From: JBECKR01 sp040235415
GTDB taxonomy: Bacteria > Acidobacteriota > Polarisedimenticolia > Polarisedimenticolales > Polarisedimenticolaceae
NCBI GenBank assembly: GCA_040235415.1
Contig: JBECKR010000211.1
Span: 1-32,735 of the forward strand
Direction: 5' to 3'
Length of the DNA: 32,735 nucleotides
Part shown: positions 1-7,678 of the stretch, piece by piece
Layout: every line of letters starts with the position of its first letter
How positions within the stretch are numbered: the first letter of the stretch is position 1
The notes under the pieces: generated by a model
What the model was told of the DNA's origin: nothing
Seen by the model: the letters and a program-made list of their open reading frames with translations, nothing else
Database searches by the model: none
Made by a program: the position numbers and the translations under genes

Positions 1-644
1 GACGGGACTCGCGTCCCGGGAAACCGCTCGCGGAGCGCTCGCGACACCCGATCGTCCAGAGGCGCGAGAGCCGAGCGCTCGAACGCGGCGAGCGTCCGAT
101 CCGGGTCCTGAGGCGAGCACGCCCCGAGCATCGCGCGGGCGTCGCTCGAACCGGCGCTCCGCGCGGCGACGTCCAGGGCGCCGCGCCGCGCCTCGAGAGT
201 CGGCTCGAGCTCCGACAGCATCGCCGCCGACGCGCGCTCGAGCCGTGCGATCTCCTCGGGGTCGCGGCTCGCGACGAGCCGGCGTTCGAGCTCCCGGAGG
301 CCGCAGGGCGCACGCCGGAGACGCGCTCGAAGATCCTCGTCGATCTCGAGCACCGCCCGGGCGAGCCACCACGGCGCGACCAGACGAAGCGCTCGACGCG
401 CGTCCTCGCCCTCGACGCCGGGCGGCGCGGCGGACGCGGCGGCGACGAGCCGCGCGACGCGGTCCGGACGGACGGCGTCGGCGGACCGCTCCTCGGCGAC
501 GGGATCGAGCCGTCGCCAGGATCCGGACGGATCGAGGGGGCCGTCGAGCTCGGCGGGTTCGGACGCGCGGCGGGTGTCGAGCGCGCAACGCAGCGCGGCG
601 AGTGCCCGTGCCTCCTCGTCCGGGAGGGCGTCGGCCGTCGCCAT
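1..644 (-). CDS. Unrecognised protein, 3' part cut by the window edge
   Basis: An uninterrupted frame of 214 codons runs from an ATG at 644 to the left edge without a stop, so the C terminus is missing. Codons end mostly in G or C, as in the neighbours, which supports a real gene. The ATG lies 14 bases after the stop of the S41-like gene and is preceded by TGAGGTCGG, a weak ribosome site, so it is probably the third gene of the envC/S41 operon. The visible part is rich in Ala, Arg, Glu and Leu and looks almost entirely helical. It has no signal peptide or membrane segment, and is probably cytoplasmic. A Trp pair (PWWLA) near residue 92 is the only distinctive spot. I recognise no family and assign no function. 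Confidence 0.7.
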   Translation of the reverse strand, partial: MATADALPDEEARALAALRCALDTRRASEPAELDGPLDPSGSWRRLDPVAEERSADAVRPDRVARLVAAASAAPPGVEGEDARRALRLVAPWWLARAVLEIDEDLRARLRRAPCGLRELERRLVASRDPEEIARLERASAAMLSELEPTLEARRGALDVAARSAGSSDARAMLGACSPQDPDRTLAAFERSALAPLDDRVSRALRERFPGTRVP

Positions 645-658
645 CGTCGCGACCGACC

Positions 659-1834
659 TCAGGCCGCCTGCCTCGCGCTCGCGGGCGGGCCCTGGAACAG
701 CTCGATCGCCTTCGAGAGTTGCGCCTTCTGCCGGTCCTCGTAGGTCCGGCCGTCGGCGACGACACTCTCGTCGGGCTTGATTCCGCCGTCATTCCAGGTC
801 TCGCCGGACGCGAGCTCCCACAACCGCGACGGCAGCAGGACTCCCGAGCCGTCCTCGAGCTCGTAGAGCTTCGGCTCGGTGGCGAGCCCGTAGGTCTCCT
901 CGCCGAGCACGGTGGCTCCCGACCGCACCTGCAGCAGCCGGGCCAGCGCCTCCGCGCCGCCGGCGGTCGCGCCGTTCACCAGGACCGCGATCTTCCCGCG
1001 CCAAGCCGGGGTCTCTCGTGCCGGCGCGGTGACCGTCTCGACCACCTTGCCGGCATGGTCGACGAGACGGAAGGCGTCGCCCGAAACGAACAGCGCGGCG
1101 AGCGGCGCGGCGGTTCTCGGCGAGCCGTCGGCGACATTGCGCAGATCCACCAGAAGGTGGTCGCGTCCGCCGCTGGCGGCGTCGTCGAGGTCGCGCGCGA
1201 CGGCGTCGACGTCGATCCGAGACAGGTCCCGGACGGTGAGCACCGCGACTCCGGAGTCGATCGCGAAATCGCACCCCGCTCCGGAAGGCGCGACGCGCTC
1301 GAGGGACAGCGACTCGCGACGGAAGCCGTCCCGGCTGTGCAGCAGGTCGAGCGCGACCCGGGTCCCCGCGGGCCCGCGCAGCAGGCTCGCGGATTGATCG
1401 AGCGAAAGATCGCGCAACGCGTGCTCGTCGATTCGACGGATCTGGTCTCCCGGAACGATTCCCGCGCGCTCCGCCGGGGAGCCGGGCTCGACCGCGACGA
1501 CCTGCAGCAGCCCGTAGCTCTTGAGGACACTCAGCCCGGGACCGGCGGCGGGACGAGGGTCGCGCGACTTCCACGCCCGGACCTCGGCCGGCGTGAGGTA
1601 GGCCCCGTGCGCGTCGAGACCGCCGAGCATCCCCTCGTAGGCGCCGTGAAGGAGCCCCTCGGGGTCGACCGGATCGACGTAGTTCTCGAGCACGAGCGAC
1701 ATCACCTCGGAGAACAGCACCGCCTGGCGGTAGGGGTTGTCGGCCGCGCTGGCCCGCATCGCGAGGCCGCCGCCGAGCACCATCGCGACGGCGAGCGTCG
1801 AAACGACCAGCAGGACCACCCGGCTCCTGGACAT
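659..1834 (-). CDS. S41 (CtpA-like) peptidase homologue with lost catalytic Ser/Lys, probable pseudoprotease
   Basis: 391 residues. The start ATG at 1834 was chosen over a longer frame (1879) because AGAGG sits just upstream and a membrane-anchor or signal helix follows at once (residues 5-29). Then come the S41 N-terminal helices (about 33-95), a PDZ domain (about 105-165, with PGSPAERAGI and GD) and the S41 core (about 185-360). In CtpA proteases the nucleophile is the middle Ser of SASAS, with the Lys of GKG 25 residues later. Here the matching stretch reads VNGATAGGAEA and GEETYGLAT, giving Gly292 and Leu317. Both dyad residues are gone at exactly the right spacing, and the DLRxNxGG motif is also eroded (DLRNVADGS). 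The fold should be intact, so an inactive, peptide-binding or scaffolding role in the envelope is likely. It lies downstream of the EnvC-like gene. Confidence 0.88.
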   Translation of the reverse strand: MSRSRVVLLVVSTLAVAMVLGGGLAMRASAADNPYRQAVLFSEVMSLVLENYVDPVDPEGLLHGAYEGMLGGLDAHGAYLTPAEVRAWKSRDPRPAAGPGLSVLKSYGLLQVVAVEPGSPAERAGIVPGDQIRRIDEHALRDLSLDQSASLLRGPAGTRVALDLLHSRDGFRRESLSLERVAPSGAGCDFAIDSGVAVLTVRDLSRIDVDAVARDLDDAASGGRDHLLVDLRNVADGSPRTAAPLAALFVSGDAFRLVDHAGKVVETVTAPARETPAWRGKIAVLVNGATAGGAEALARLLQVRSGATVLGEETYGLATEPKLYELEDGSGVLLPSRLWELASGETWNDGGIKPDESVVADGRTYEDRQKAQLSKAIELFQGPPASARQAA

Positions 1835-1870
1835 GCGAGACCTCTCGAGAGCCCCTCGGGACCGCCCACA

Positions 1871-1899
1871 AACGTACACGCCGTCCGGGGCGTTGGCAA
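1871..1899 (-). promoter_or_regulatory. Candidate promoter for the S41-like gene
   Basis: Read on the minus strand, TTGCCA (1894-1899) is followed after 17 bases by TACGTT (1871-1876), about 37 bases before the ATG at 1834. The -35 matches 5 of 6 and the -10 only 3 of 6. It lies in the 82-base gap after the envC stop, so the gene may have its own promoter as well as read-through from envC. Confidence 0.3.
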
Positions 1900-1916
1900 C
1901 CGCGCGCGCGGGCCGC

Positions 1917-3065
1917 TCAGCGCTTCCGGAGCCAGGGAACGGGGTCCACCGCCTCCCCTCGGCTGCGGAGCTCGAAGTACAGGAACGGGCCTCTCAACGA
2001 CCCGGTGTCCCCCACGCGCCCGAGCGCCTGTCCCCGCAGCACGACCTCCCCCTCCTCGACCGTCAGGACCGAGGCGTGCGCGTACACCGACATCAGGTCG
2101 GAGCCGTGGTCCACGATGACCGTCAGCCCGTAACCTCTCAGCCACGACGCGAACGCGACGGTACCGTCGAACACGCTGCGGAATTCGGCGCCCTCCGGAG
2201 CGTCGATGTCGAGGCCGGGATGCGGAACGACGGTCTTGAAGCGCGGATGCACGACGTTGCCGAACCCGGCGTCGACGCTCCCCGTCGCCGGCCAGTCGAG
2301 CAGCCCGCGGAACTTGCGGACGTCGAGGGCGGGAGCCGAGCCTCGCGGCGCGAGACCGTCGATGACCGCGGTCAGCTCGCGCGAGGACTCGCGGAGCTCC
2401 GCGAGGGCATCCTCGCGACGCGTGCGGTCCCGCCGGATCTCGTCGAGCAGACTCGCCCGGGCGGCGCGGGTCGACTCGATCGACGCGGAGGCCGCCCGGA
2501 GCTCGCCGCGTGTCGCGGCCAGCCTCGCCCGCTCGTGCACGAGGGCGTCGCGCTCCGACGCGAGCCGCGACGCGGTTTCGTCGAACTCGGCGAGCACGCG
2601 CGAGTCCCGCGCCGACAGGTACGCCGCGTAGCGCATCCCCGCGAGGTACCCCGCGACCTCCTCCCCTCCGAGCGCGCGGCGGACCGCCATTCCCGGACCG
2701 AGCTTGTACATCTCGCGAACCCGGAAGGCGAGGTACCTCCGGCGCTCGTCCTGGCCGGCGCGAAGACCATCGATGGAGCGCTCGCGCTCCGCGATCCCGC
2801 GCGCCGCGCGCGACAGCCGCAAGCCGACCTCCTCGAGTCGCGCGGACCCGAGCCGCAGGGAAGCGTCGAGACGGTTGAGCTCGTCGAGGACGCCGCGCTC
2901 CTTGCCCGAGAGCGCCGCGACCTCGCGCTCGAGCCGCGCGATCTCGGCGCGCACCGAATCGAGCCGCGCTCCCGCCTCCGGCGTGGACGGCTCGGCGGCG
3001 AGCGCCGCCGCGAGCGCTGCGGCGGCGAGCGCCGCCGGGCCGACGATCGCGGGGATGCTCCGCAT
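1917..3065 (-). CDS. EnvC-like murein hydrolase activator, coiled coil plus degenerate LytM (M23) domain
   Basis: 382 residues, exported. The ATG at 3065 begins a clear signal peptide (Ala/Leu-rich, residues 4-24) and GGAGG/GAGG lie upstream. Residues about 33-235 form a long coiled coil typical of EnvC/PcsB-type proteins. Residues about 255-380 are the M23 LytM domain. In active LytM enzymes Zn is held by HxxxD and the second His of HxH. Here HPGLD (His282, Asp286) and the YAH His330 remain, but HLH has become FLY (Phe361, Tyr363). The enzyme is therefore probably inactive, like E. coli EnvC, and would activate a cell-wall amidase at the division site. Adjacency to an S41 homologue is common for EnvC. 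It is divergent from dnaB. Confidence 0.85.
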   Translation of the reverse strand: MRSIPAIVGPAALAAAALAAALAAEPSTPEAGARLDSVRAEIARLEREVAALSGKERGVLDELNRLDASLRLGSARLEEVGLRLSRAARGIAERERSIDGLRAGQDERRRYLAFRVREMYKLGPGMAVRRALGGEEVAGYLAGMRYAAYLSARDSRVLAEFDETASRLASERDALVHERARLAATRGELRAASASIESTRAARASLLDEIRRDRTRREDALAELRESSRELTAVIDGLAPRGSAPALDVRKFRGLLDWPATGSVDAGFGNVVHPRFKTVVPHPGLDIDAPEGAEFRSVFDGTVAFASWLRGYGLTVIVDHGSDLMSVYAHASVLTVEEGEVVLRGQALGRVGDTGSLRGPFLYFELRSRGEAVDPVPWLRKR

Positions 3066-3164
3066 GAGCGCCTCGTTCCTCCGACCGCACAGCTTATCCC
3101 AGCGACCCGCGATGTGGTACCATCCGGACTTTCCGAACCGGCCCCCGGCGCGAACGAAGCCCCG
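3066..3164. promoter_or_regulatory. Divergent envC/dnaB intergenic region
   Basis: This 99-base gap must start both genes unless they are transcribed from further out. On the plus strand TACCAT at 3118-3123 is a plausible dnaB -10, identical to the -10 proposed for aroF. The best upstream hexamer is only TTATCC (3094-3099, spacing 18). No convincing minus-strand promoter for envC is visible, apart from an AT-richer patch at 3092-3098. Confidence 0.25.
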
Positions 3165-4508
3165 ATGCCCCTCGACACGCTCTCCGACGTCCTGCCGCAC
3201 TCCGACGAGGCGGAGCGTTCCGTCATCGGCGCCGTGCTGATCGACAACCAGCAGTTCCATCGCGTCCAAGAGATGCTGACGCACGAGTCGTTCTACTCAG
3301 TACGGCACAGAAAGATATTCCAGGCGCTCGAGCGGCTCGCGGAGGGCGGCACGCCGCTCGACCTCGTGACGCTTCGCGCCGCGCTCGAGGGCGCGGGCGA
3401 CCTCGAGCCGTGCGGCGGGCCCGCGTATCTCGCGGCACTCCTCGACGGCGTGCCGCGCTCGGTGAACGTCGAACACTACGCCCGCATCGTGCGGGAGAAG
3501 GCGACGCTACGCGAGCTGATCCATGCCGCGCAGTGGATCCAGACGAACGCCGCCGGGACCGGAGCCGGGACCGACGACATCCTCGACGAGGCCGAGAAGC
3601 GGATCTTCCGCGTCGCGGAGGACCGTCTCCGAACCGGCTTCGTGCACATCCGGCAGTCCGCCGACGAGAGCCTCAAACTGATCGAGGAGCTCACCGAGCG
3701 CCAGGAGCTCGTGACCGGGACGGCGACCGGCTTCCTCGAGTTCGACGAGATGACCGCGGGGCTGCAGCCGACCGACCTGATCATCGTCGCGGCTCGGCCG
3801 TCGATGGGGAAGACCGCTCTCGCGCTCAACATCGCGGCGAACGCCGCGGTACGTCACGGCAAGTCGGTCGGGGTGTTCTCGCTCGAGATGTCGCACCAGC
3901 AGCTCTTCCTGCGACTGCTGTGCTCCGAGGCGCGCGTTGACGCCCATCGGCTCCGTACCGGCCGGATCAACACCGAAGACTGGCAACGCATCATCAAGGC
4001 GTATCGCGAGCTGTGCGACACGCGGCTTTACATCGACGACACGCCCGGCGTCAGCGCGCTCGAGGTCCGCGCCAAGTCGCGCAGGCTCAAGCTCGAGCAC
4101 GGGCTCGACCTCCTCGTGGTCGACTATCTCCAGCTGATGCGAGGCAACGGCCGCTACGACAGCCGGCAGCAGGAGATCTCCGACATCTCGCGCTCGCTGA
4201 AGGAGCTCGCCAAGGAGCTCGGAGTGCCCCTCATCGCGCTCTCGCAGCTGTCCCGCGCTCCGGAGCAGCGCGGCGGCGACCACCGCCCGCAGCTGTCCGA
4301 CCTCCGCGAGTCGGGCGCGATCGAGCAGGACGCCGACGTCGTGACGTTCCTGTTCCGCGAGGAGATCTACAAGCGCGAGGATCCGGACCTCCGGGGCAAG
4401 GCGGAGCTGATCATCGGCAAGCAGCGCAACGGACCGATCGGGACCATCGATCTCGTCTTCATCCGCGAGTTCACCCGGTTCGAGAACCCCGAGTGGCGCG
4501 AGGCGTGA
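3165..4508 (+). CDS. dnaB: Replicative DNA helicase DnaB
   Basis: 447 residues, full length for the family. DnaB is the hexameric ring helicase that unwinds DNA at the replication fork. The N-terminal primase-interacting helical domain starts at PHSDEAERSVIG (residues 11-22). The RecA-like C-terminal domain carries Walker A ARPSMGKT (210-217), Walker B LLVVD (316-320) followed by YLQL, and the later SQLSR and LRESGAIEQDAD motifs. The start ATG at 3165 gives the usual N terminus; an open frame further upstream is a shadow of envC. The ribosome site is weak (GAACGAAG). No intein is present. It stands alone, facing the convergent alpha/alpha-toroid gene with 22 bases between stops and no obvious terminator. 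Confidence 0.97.
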   Translation: MPLDTLSDVLPHSDEAERSVIGAVLIDNQQFHRVQEMLTHESFYSVRHRKIFQALERLAEGGTPLDLVTLRAALEGAGDLEPCGGPAYLAALLDGVPRSVNVEHYARIVREKATLRELIHAAQWIQTNAAGTGAGTDDILDEAEKRIFRVAEDRLRTGFVHIRQSADESLKLIEELTERQELVTGTATGFLEFDEMTAGLQPTDLIIVAARPSMGKTALALNIAANAAVRHGKSVGVFSLEMSHQQLFLRLLCSEARVDAHRLRTGRINTEDWQRIIKAYRELCDTRLYIDDTPGVSALEVRAKSRRLKLEHGLDLLVVDYLQLMRGNGRYDSRQQEISDISRSLKELAKELGVPLIALSQLSRAPEQRGGDHRPQLSDLRESGAIEQDADVVTFLFREEIYKREDPDLRGKAELIIGKQRNGPIGTIDLVFIREFTRFENPEWREA

Positions 4509-4530
4509 GCACGCTCGGCACGTCCGGCAA

Positions 4531-5676
4531 TCAGATCGAGTAGCCGTCGTCCCGGCGGTCGAGCATCCGCATCTGACGCTCCCACTGGTGCTTCAGGATC
4601 AGCAGGACGCGGAACGTCATGTCCGCCTCCTTCCTCGCGGGGCTGCGCCAGTCCTTCTCGATCCGGAGCACGCTCGACCACGCGCTGGCGTCGTTCCAGA
4701 GCTTCGTGGAGAGGTTCCACCGCCCGTCCTTGCCCTGCTGGGAGTGCAGCCACTCGAGATGGCCCATGAGCAACGGATAGCGGTTCACGAGACCGAGCCG
4801 GGCCAGGAGCTCGAGATGCGCGAAGAGCTCGTCGACGCCGCCGTGCTTGAGGTAGTGCTCGACCGGGTGGAGCCGCATCCCGCCGCCCTTCACGAACGAC
4901 CCCTTCGCGGTCCGCACGAGCCCGAGGTCGGGGGCGATCTCCTGGTACGTCTCCGACAGCACGTAGTCGTAGATCTTCTTCAGCCGCATCTTGGCGAGCT
5001 CGCCGTCGAGCAGCCAGGGAGAGAACGCGAACACGCGCGTGAGGTAGACGTCCGGAAGGAACGGGTAGTCTCGGCGCCAGGCCTCGAACCGGATCAGGGG
5101 ATGGCTCGCGCCGATCTCCTCGGTCGGATGGCGCGAGACCGGGTCGTCCACGAGGCCCGAGACCGCCTCCAGCAGCTCGAAGACCAGCAGACGGCCCTTG
5201 TCGTCGACGTACCCGGCCCGAATGAGATGGCCGAGGGCGAGGATCTTCAGGAAAACGCGGTAGTACCGCTCGCGGCGGTCGTCCGCCTTGACCAGCTTCG
5301 AGAACTCGAAGAACGCCAGGTCCCGCTTTTGCGTCAAGAACGAGCGCAGGGTCTTCGCGGCGTGCCGGACGGTCTTGGTCTCCCGGTTCCAGCCGTACTC
5401 GAACAGCGTGAGAAGCATGTTCTCGAGGCAGGGCTGGAACTTCCTCGGATCGCCGGCGTGGATCGCGCCGCCCCAGGTCCCGTCCTTGCGCTGGGACTTC
5501 TGGATCTTGAGGGCGGGACCGTAGGCGAGCGTCTCGGCACGCGCCTTCTGGACGTCGGGGTCGTCGCGCTTGACGTCGAGCAGCTCGGTCAGCACGCGGT
5601 AGCGGATCGGCGGGCACGCGTTCTCGAGCAGCCAGGGCGTCGGATCGCTTCGCAGCGCGGATTTCCAGTCGGTCAT
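4531..5676 (-). CDS. Alpha/alpha-toroid-like protein (terpenoid cyclase/prenyltransferase fold), function unknown
   Basis: 381 residues. The ATG at 5676 overlaps the carA stop (ATGA), so translation is coupled to carA. There is no signal peptide. The protein is helical, with recurring tracts that resemble the QW-type repeats of squalene-cyclase-like toroids: QRKDGTWGG near residue 62 and HSQQGKDGRW near residue 320. No DxDD or similar cyclase motif is seen, so an enzymatic cyclase role is not supported. Other notable stretches are the opening WLLENACPPIRYRVLTELL and HPVEHYLKHGG near residue 280. It is the last gene of the aroF-MBL-carA operon. A link to that metabolism is possible but unproven. 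Confidence 0.85.
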   Translation of the reverse strand: MTDWKSALRSDPTPWLLENACPPIRYRVLTELLDVKRDDPDVQKARAETLAYGPALKIQKSQRKDGTWGGAIHAGDPRKFQPCLENMLLTLFEYGWNRETKTVRHAAKTLRSFLTQKRDLAFFEFSKLVKADDRRERYYRVFLKILALGHLIRAGYVDDKGRLLVFELLEAVSGLVDDPVSRHPTEEIGASHPLIRFEAWRRDYPFLPDVYLTRVFAFSPWLLDGELAKMRLKKIYDYVLSETYQEIAPDLGLVRTAKGSFVKGGGMRLHPVEHYLKHGGVDELFAHLELLARLGLVNRYPLLMGHLEWLHSQQGKDGRWNLSTKLWNDASAWSSVLRIEKDWRSPARKEADMTFRVLLILKHQWERQMRMLDRRDDGYSI

Positions 5677-6830
5677 CGCGGCACCTCCCCGTCGCGGCCG
5701 CCCGCGCCGGCGGCCGCCTCGGCCATCGATCGGAACTCGCGGAACAGGTAGATCGAGTCGTGCGGTCCGGGGGAGGACTCCGGATGGTACTGCACCGCCG
5801 CGACCCGCAGGTCGGGGACGAGGAACCCCTCGCAGGTGTGGTCGTTGAGGTTGAGGTGGGTGACCTCGGCGCCGGCCGGAAGCGAGTCGGGATCGACGGC
5901 GTAGCCGTGATTCTGAGAGGTCACCTCGACGCGCCCGGTCCTGAGATCCTGCACCGGGTGGTTCGCCCCGTGGTGGCCGAACTTCAGCTTGAACGTCCGC
6001 GCTCCGAGAGCCAGTCCGAGGATCTGGTGGCCGAGGCAGATCCCGAACAGCGGAACGCGTCCCAGCAGGCCCCGGGCCGCCTCGACGGCGTAGGTCGCGA
6101 CGGCAGGGTCGCCCGGACCGTTGGACAGGAACACCGCGTCGGGCCGGAGCGCCAGGGTGTCGGCCGCGGAGTGATCGGCGGGGACGATCGTGAGCTCGAG
6201 GCCGTGCTCGCGCAACAGCCGGTAGATGTTGCGCTTCGCCCCGAAGTCGTAGGCGACGCAGTGCAGCCGGCGACCGTCGCCGACGCCGACCGGCGTCGCC
6301 CAACGCGGCTCCCTCGATGCGATCCAACGGTGCGGCTCGCGACAGGTGACCTGGCCGACGAGGTCGATCTCGCCGAGGCGCGGCGATCGAAGCGCCTTGT
6401 CCACGAGCGATCGCGGATCGCGGTCGATCGCCGACAGCACGCCGCGGAGCGCGCCCGCCTCCCGGATGTGACGGGTCAGCGCGCGGGTGTCGACCTCGCT
6501 GATTCCGGGAACGCCGTGCTGCGAGAGGTACTGGTGCAGATCCTGCGTCGCGCGCCAGTTCGAGGTCCGCGCCGACAGCTCCCGCACGACGAAACCCGAC
6601 ACGAACGGCCGCCCGGCTTCCTCGTCCCCGCCGTTCGTGCCGTAGTTGCCGATCTCCGGCGACGTCATCGAGACGATCTGCCCGTGGTAGGACGGATCGG
6701 TCAGAACCTCCTGGTATCCGGACATCGCGGTGTTGAACACCACCTCGCCGGCGCGCTCCGTGCGCGCGCCGAACGCGCGTCCTCGGAACACCCGGCCGTC
6801 TTCGAGCGCGAGGATCGCCTCCACGTTCAC
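5673..6830 (-). CDS. carA: Carbamoyl-phosphate synthase small (glutaminase) subunit
   Basis: 385 residues, normal length. CarA hydrolyses glutamine and passes ammonia to CarB, making carbamoyl phosphate for pyrimidines and arginine. The N-terminal CPSase domain includes FNTAMSGYQEVLTDPSY (residues 32-48). The class I glutamine amidotransferase domain has the nucleophile Cys265 in GICLGHQ and the His349/Glu351 pair in QYHPES, so it should be active. The GTG start at 6830 overlaps the MBL gene stop (GTGA), and its own stop overlaps the next ATG. carB is not adjacent and not in the window. Coupling to an aromatic-pathway gene rather than to pyr or arg genes is unusual. Confidence 0.97.
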   Translation of the reverse strand: MNVEAILALEDGRVFRGRAFGARTERAGEVVFNTAMSGYQEVLTDPSYHGQIVSMTSPEIGNYGTNGGDEEAGRPFVSGFVVRELSARTSNWRATQDLHQYLSQHGVPGISEVDTRALTRHIREAGALRGVLSAIDRDPRSLVDKALRSPRLGEIDLVGQVTCREPHRWIASREPRWATPVGVGDGRRLHCVAYDFGAKRNIYRLLREHGLELTIVPADHSAADTLALRPDAVFLSNGPGDPAVATYAVEAARGLLGRVPLFGICLGHQILGLALGARTFKLKFGHHGANHPVQDLRTGRVEVTSQNHGYAVDPDSLPAGAEVTHLNLNDHTCEGFLVPDLRVAAVQYHPESSPGPHDSIYLFREFRSMAEAAAGAGGRDGEVPR

Positions 6831-7678
6831 TCCGCCTCGAACGGCCGCGCCCGCAGCCGGCCGTCGGTCTCGATCAGTTCACCGAGCGGGAGCGCCGCGT
6901 CGTGCTCGAACACCAGCAGGCGCCGCTCCCGGTGCGCCTGGGGAAGGACCCGCTTCTTGGTGGCGAGCGTCGCGAGCGGCTCGACGTCGTACCCCATGAT
7001 CCAGGCGAACGGTACGTGGCTCGCGGTCGGCACGAGATCCGCGAGGAACGTGAGCTTCCTGTTGCCGCCGTCGACGTCGACGACCTGCATGAAGGGAGTG
7101 TGGCCCGGCGCGACGCGCATCGAAACCGTCGCGTCGAGGGCGACGTCGCCGTCGACGAGACGGACCCGGCCCTTCTCCGCGAGCAGCGGCTCGAAGTTGT
7201 CGGATGCGTACGAGGCGCGGATCCGCTCGTTGTCCCGCCGGGCGAACTCCACCTCGCCGCGCTGCATGACGTACTCGGCGTTCGGAAACGCCGCGACGAG
7301 CGAACCGCCGTCGTCGATCCGGGTGCTGCCGCCGGCATGGTCGAAGTGCAGGTGCGAGCACAGCACGATGTCCACGTCCTCGGGCGCGAGCCCCGCGGGA
7401 CGGAGGATCTGCTCGGCCGTTTTCGCGGTGAAGTTATAGATCTTGCGGGACTTGTCGTCCCACTTGTCCCCCGCCCCGTTGTCGACCAGGATCCGGCGGC
7501 TGCCGTCCTCGATCAGCAGGACGTTCATCGCGAGCTCGATCCGGTTGCGCTCGTCGGGCGCCCGCTCACGCTCCCACAGCGGTCGAGGAACGACGCCGAA
7601 CATCGCGCCGCCGTCGAGCCACAGGCGCCCGCCGTCGAGTACGGTCAGCCTCGCACGGTCGAGGTCGACACGGATCAC
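6827..7678 (-). CDS. Metallo-beta-lactamase-fold hydrolase (YtnP-like family)
   Basis: 283 residues. The GTG at 7678 overlaps the aroF stop (GTGA). The full metal site is present: HLHFDH (His109, His111, Asp113, His114), His193 in APGHTP, Asp214 in FLADL and His259 in FEHD. A binuclear Zn hydrolase is therefore expected, cytoplasmic, with no signal peptide. The N-terminal stretch GGAMFGVVPRPLWE and the PDERNRIELAMN motif mark a well-conserved subfamily near YtnP and other lactonase-like enzymes. The substrate cannot be read from the sequence; a lactone or ester is possible. It is embedded between aroF and carA with 4-base overlaps on both sides. Confidence 0.9.
   Translation of the reverse strand: MIRVDLDRARLTVLDGGRLWLDGGAMFGVVPRPLWERERAPDERNRIELAMNVLLIEDGSRRILVDNGAGDKWDDKSRKIYNFTAKTAEQILRPAGLAPEDVDIVLCSHLHFDHAGGSTRIDDGGSLVAAFPNAEYVMQRGEVEFARRDNERIRASYASDNFEPLLAEKGRVRLVDGDVALDATVSMRVAPGHTPFMQVVDVDGGNRKLTFLADLVPTASHVPFAWIMGYDVEPLATLATKKRVLPQAHRERRLLVFEHDAALPLGELIETDGRLRARPFEAE

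Noticed and set aside
245..2119. A 624-codon open frame on the plus strand
   Set aside because: Antisense to the S41-like gene and the unrecognised left-edge gene; low-complexity sequence and no ribosome site.
1737..3164. An in-frame upstream extension of dnaB
   Set aside because: It runs antisense through envC; the DnaB family N terminus starts at the ATG at 3165.
4531..6327. A longer start for the alpha/alpha-toroid protein
   Set aside because: The extension is a shadow of carA; the ATG at 5676 overlaps the carA stop exactly as in the other operon junctions.
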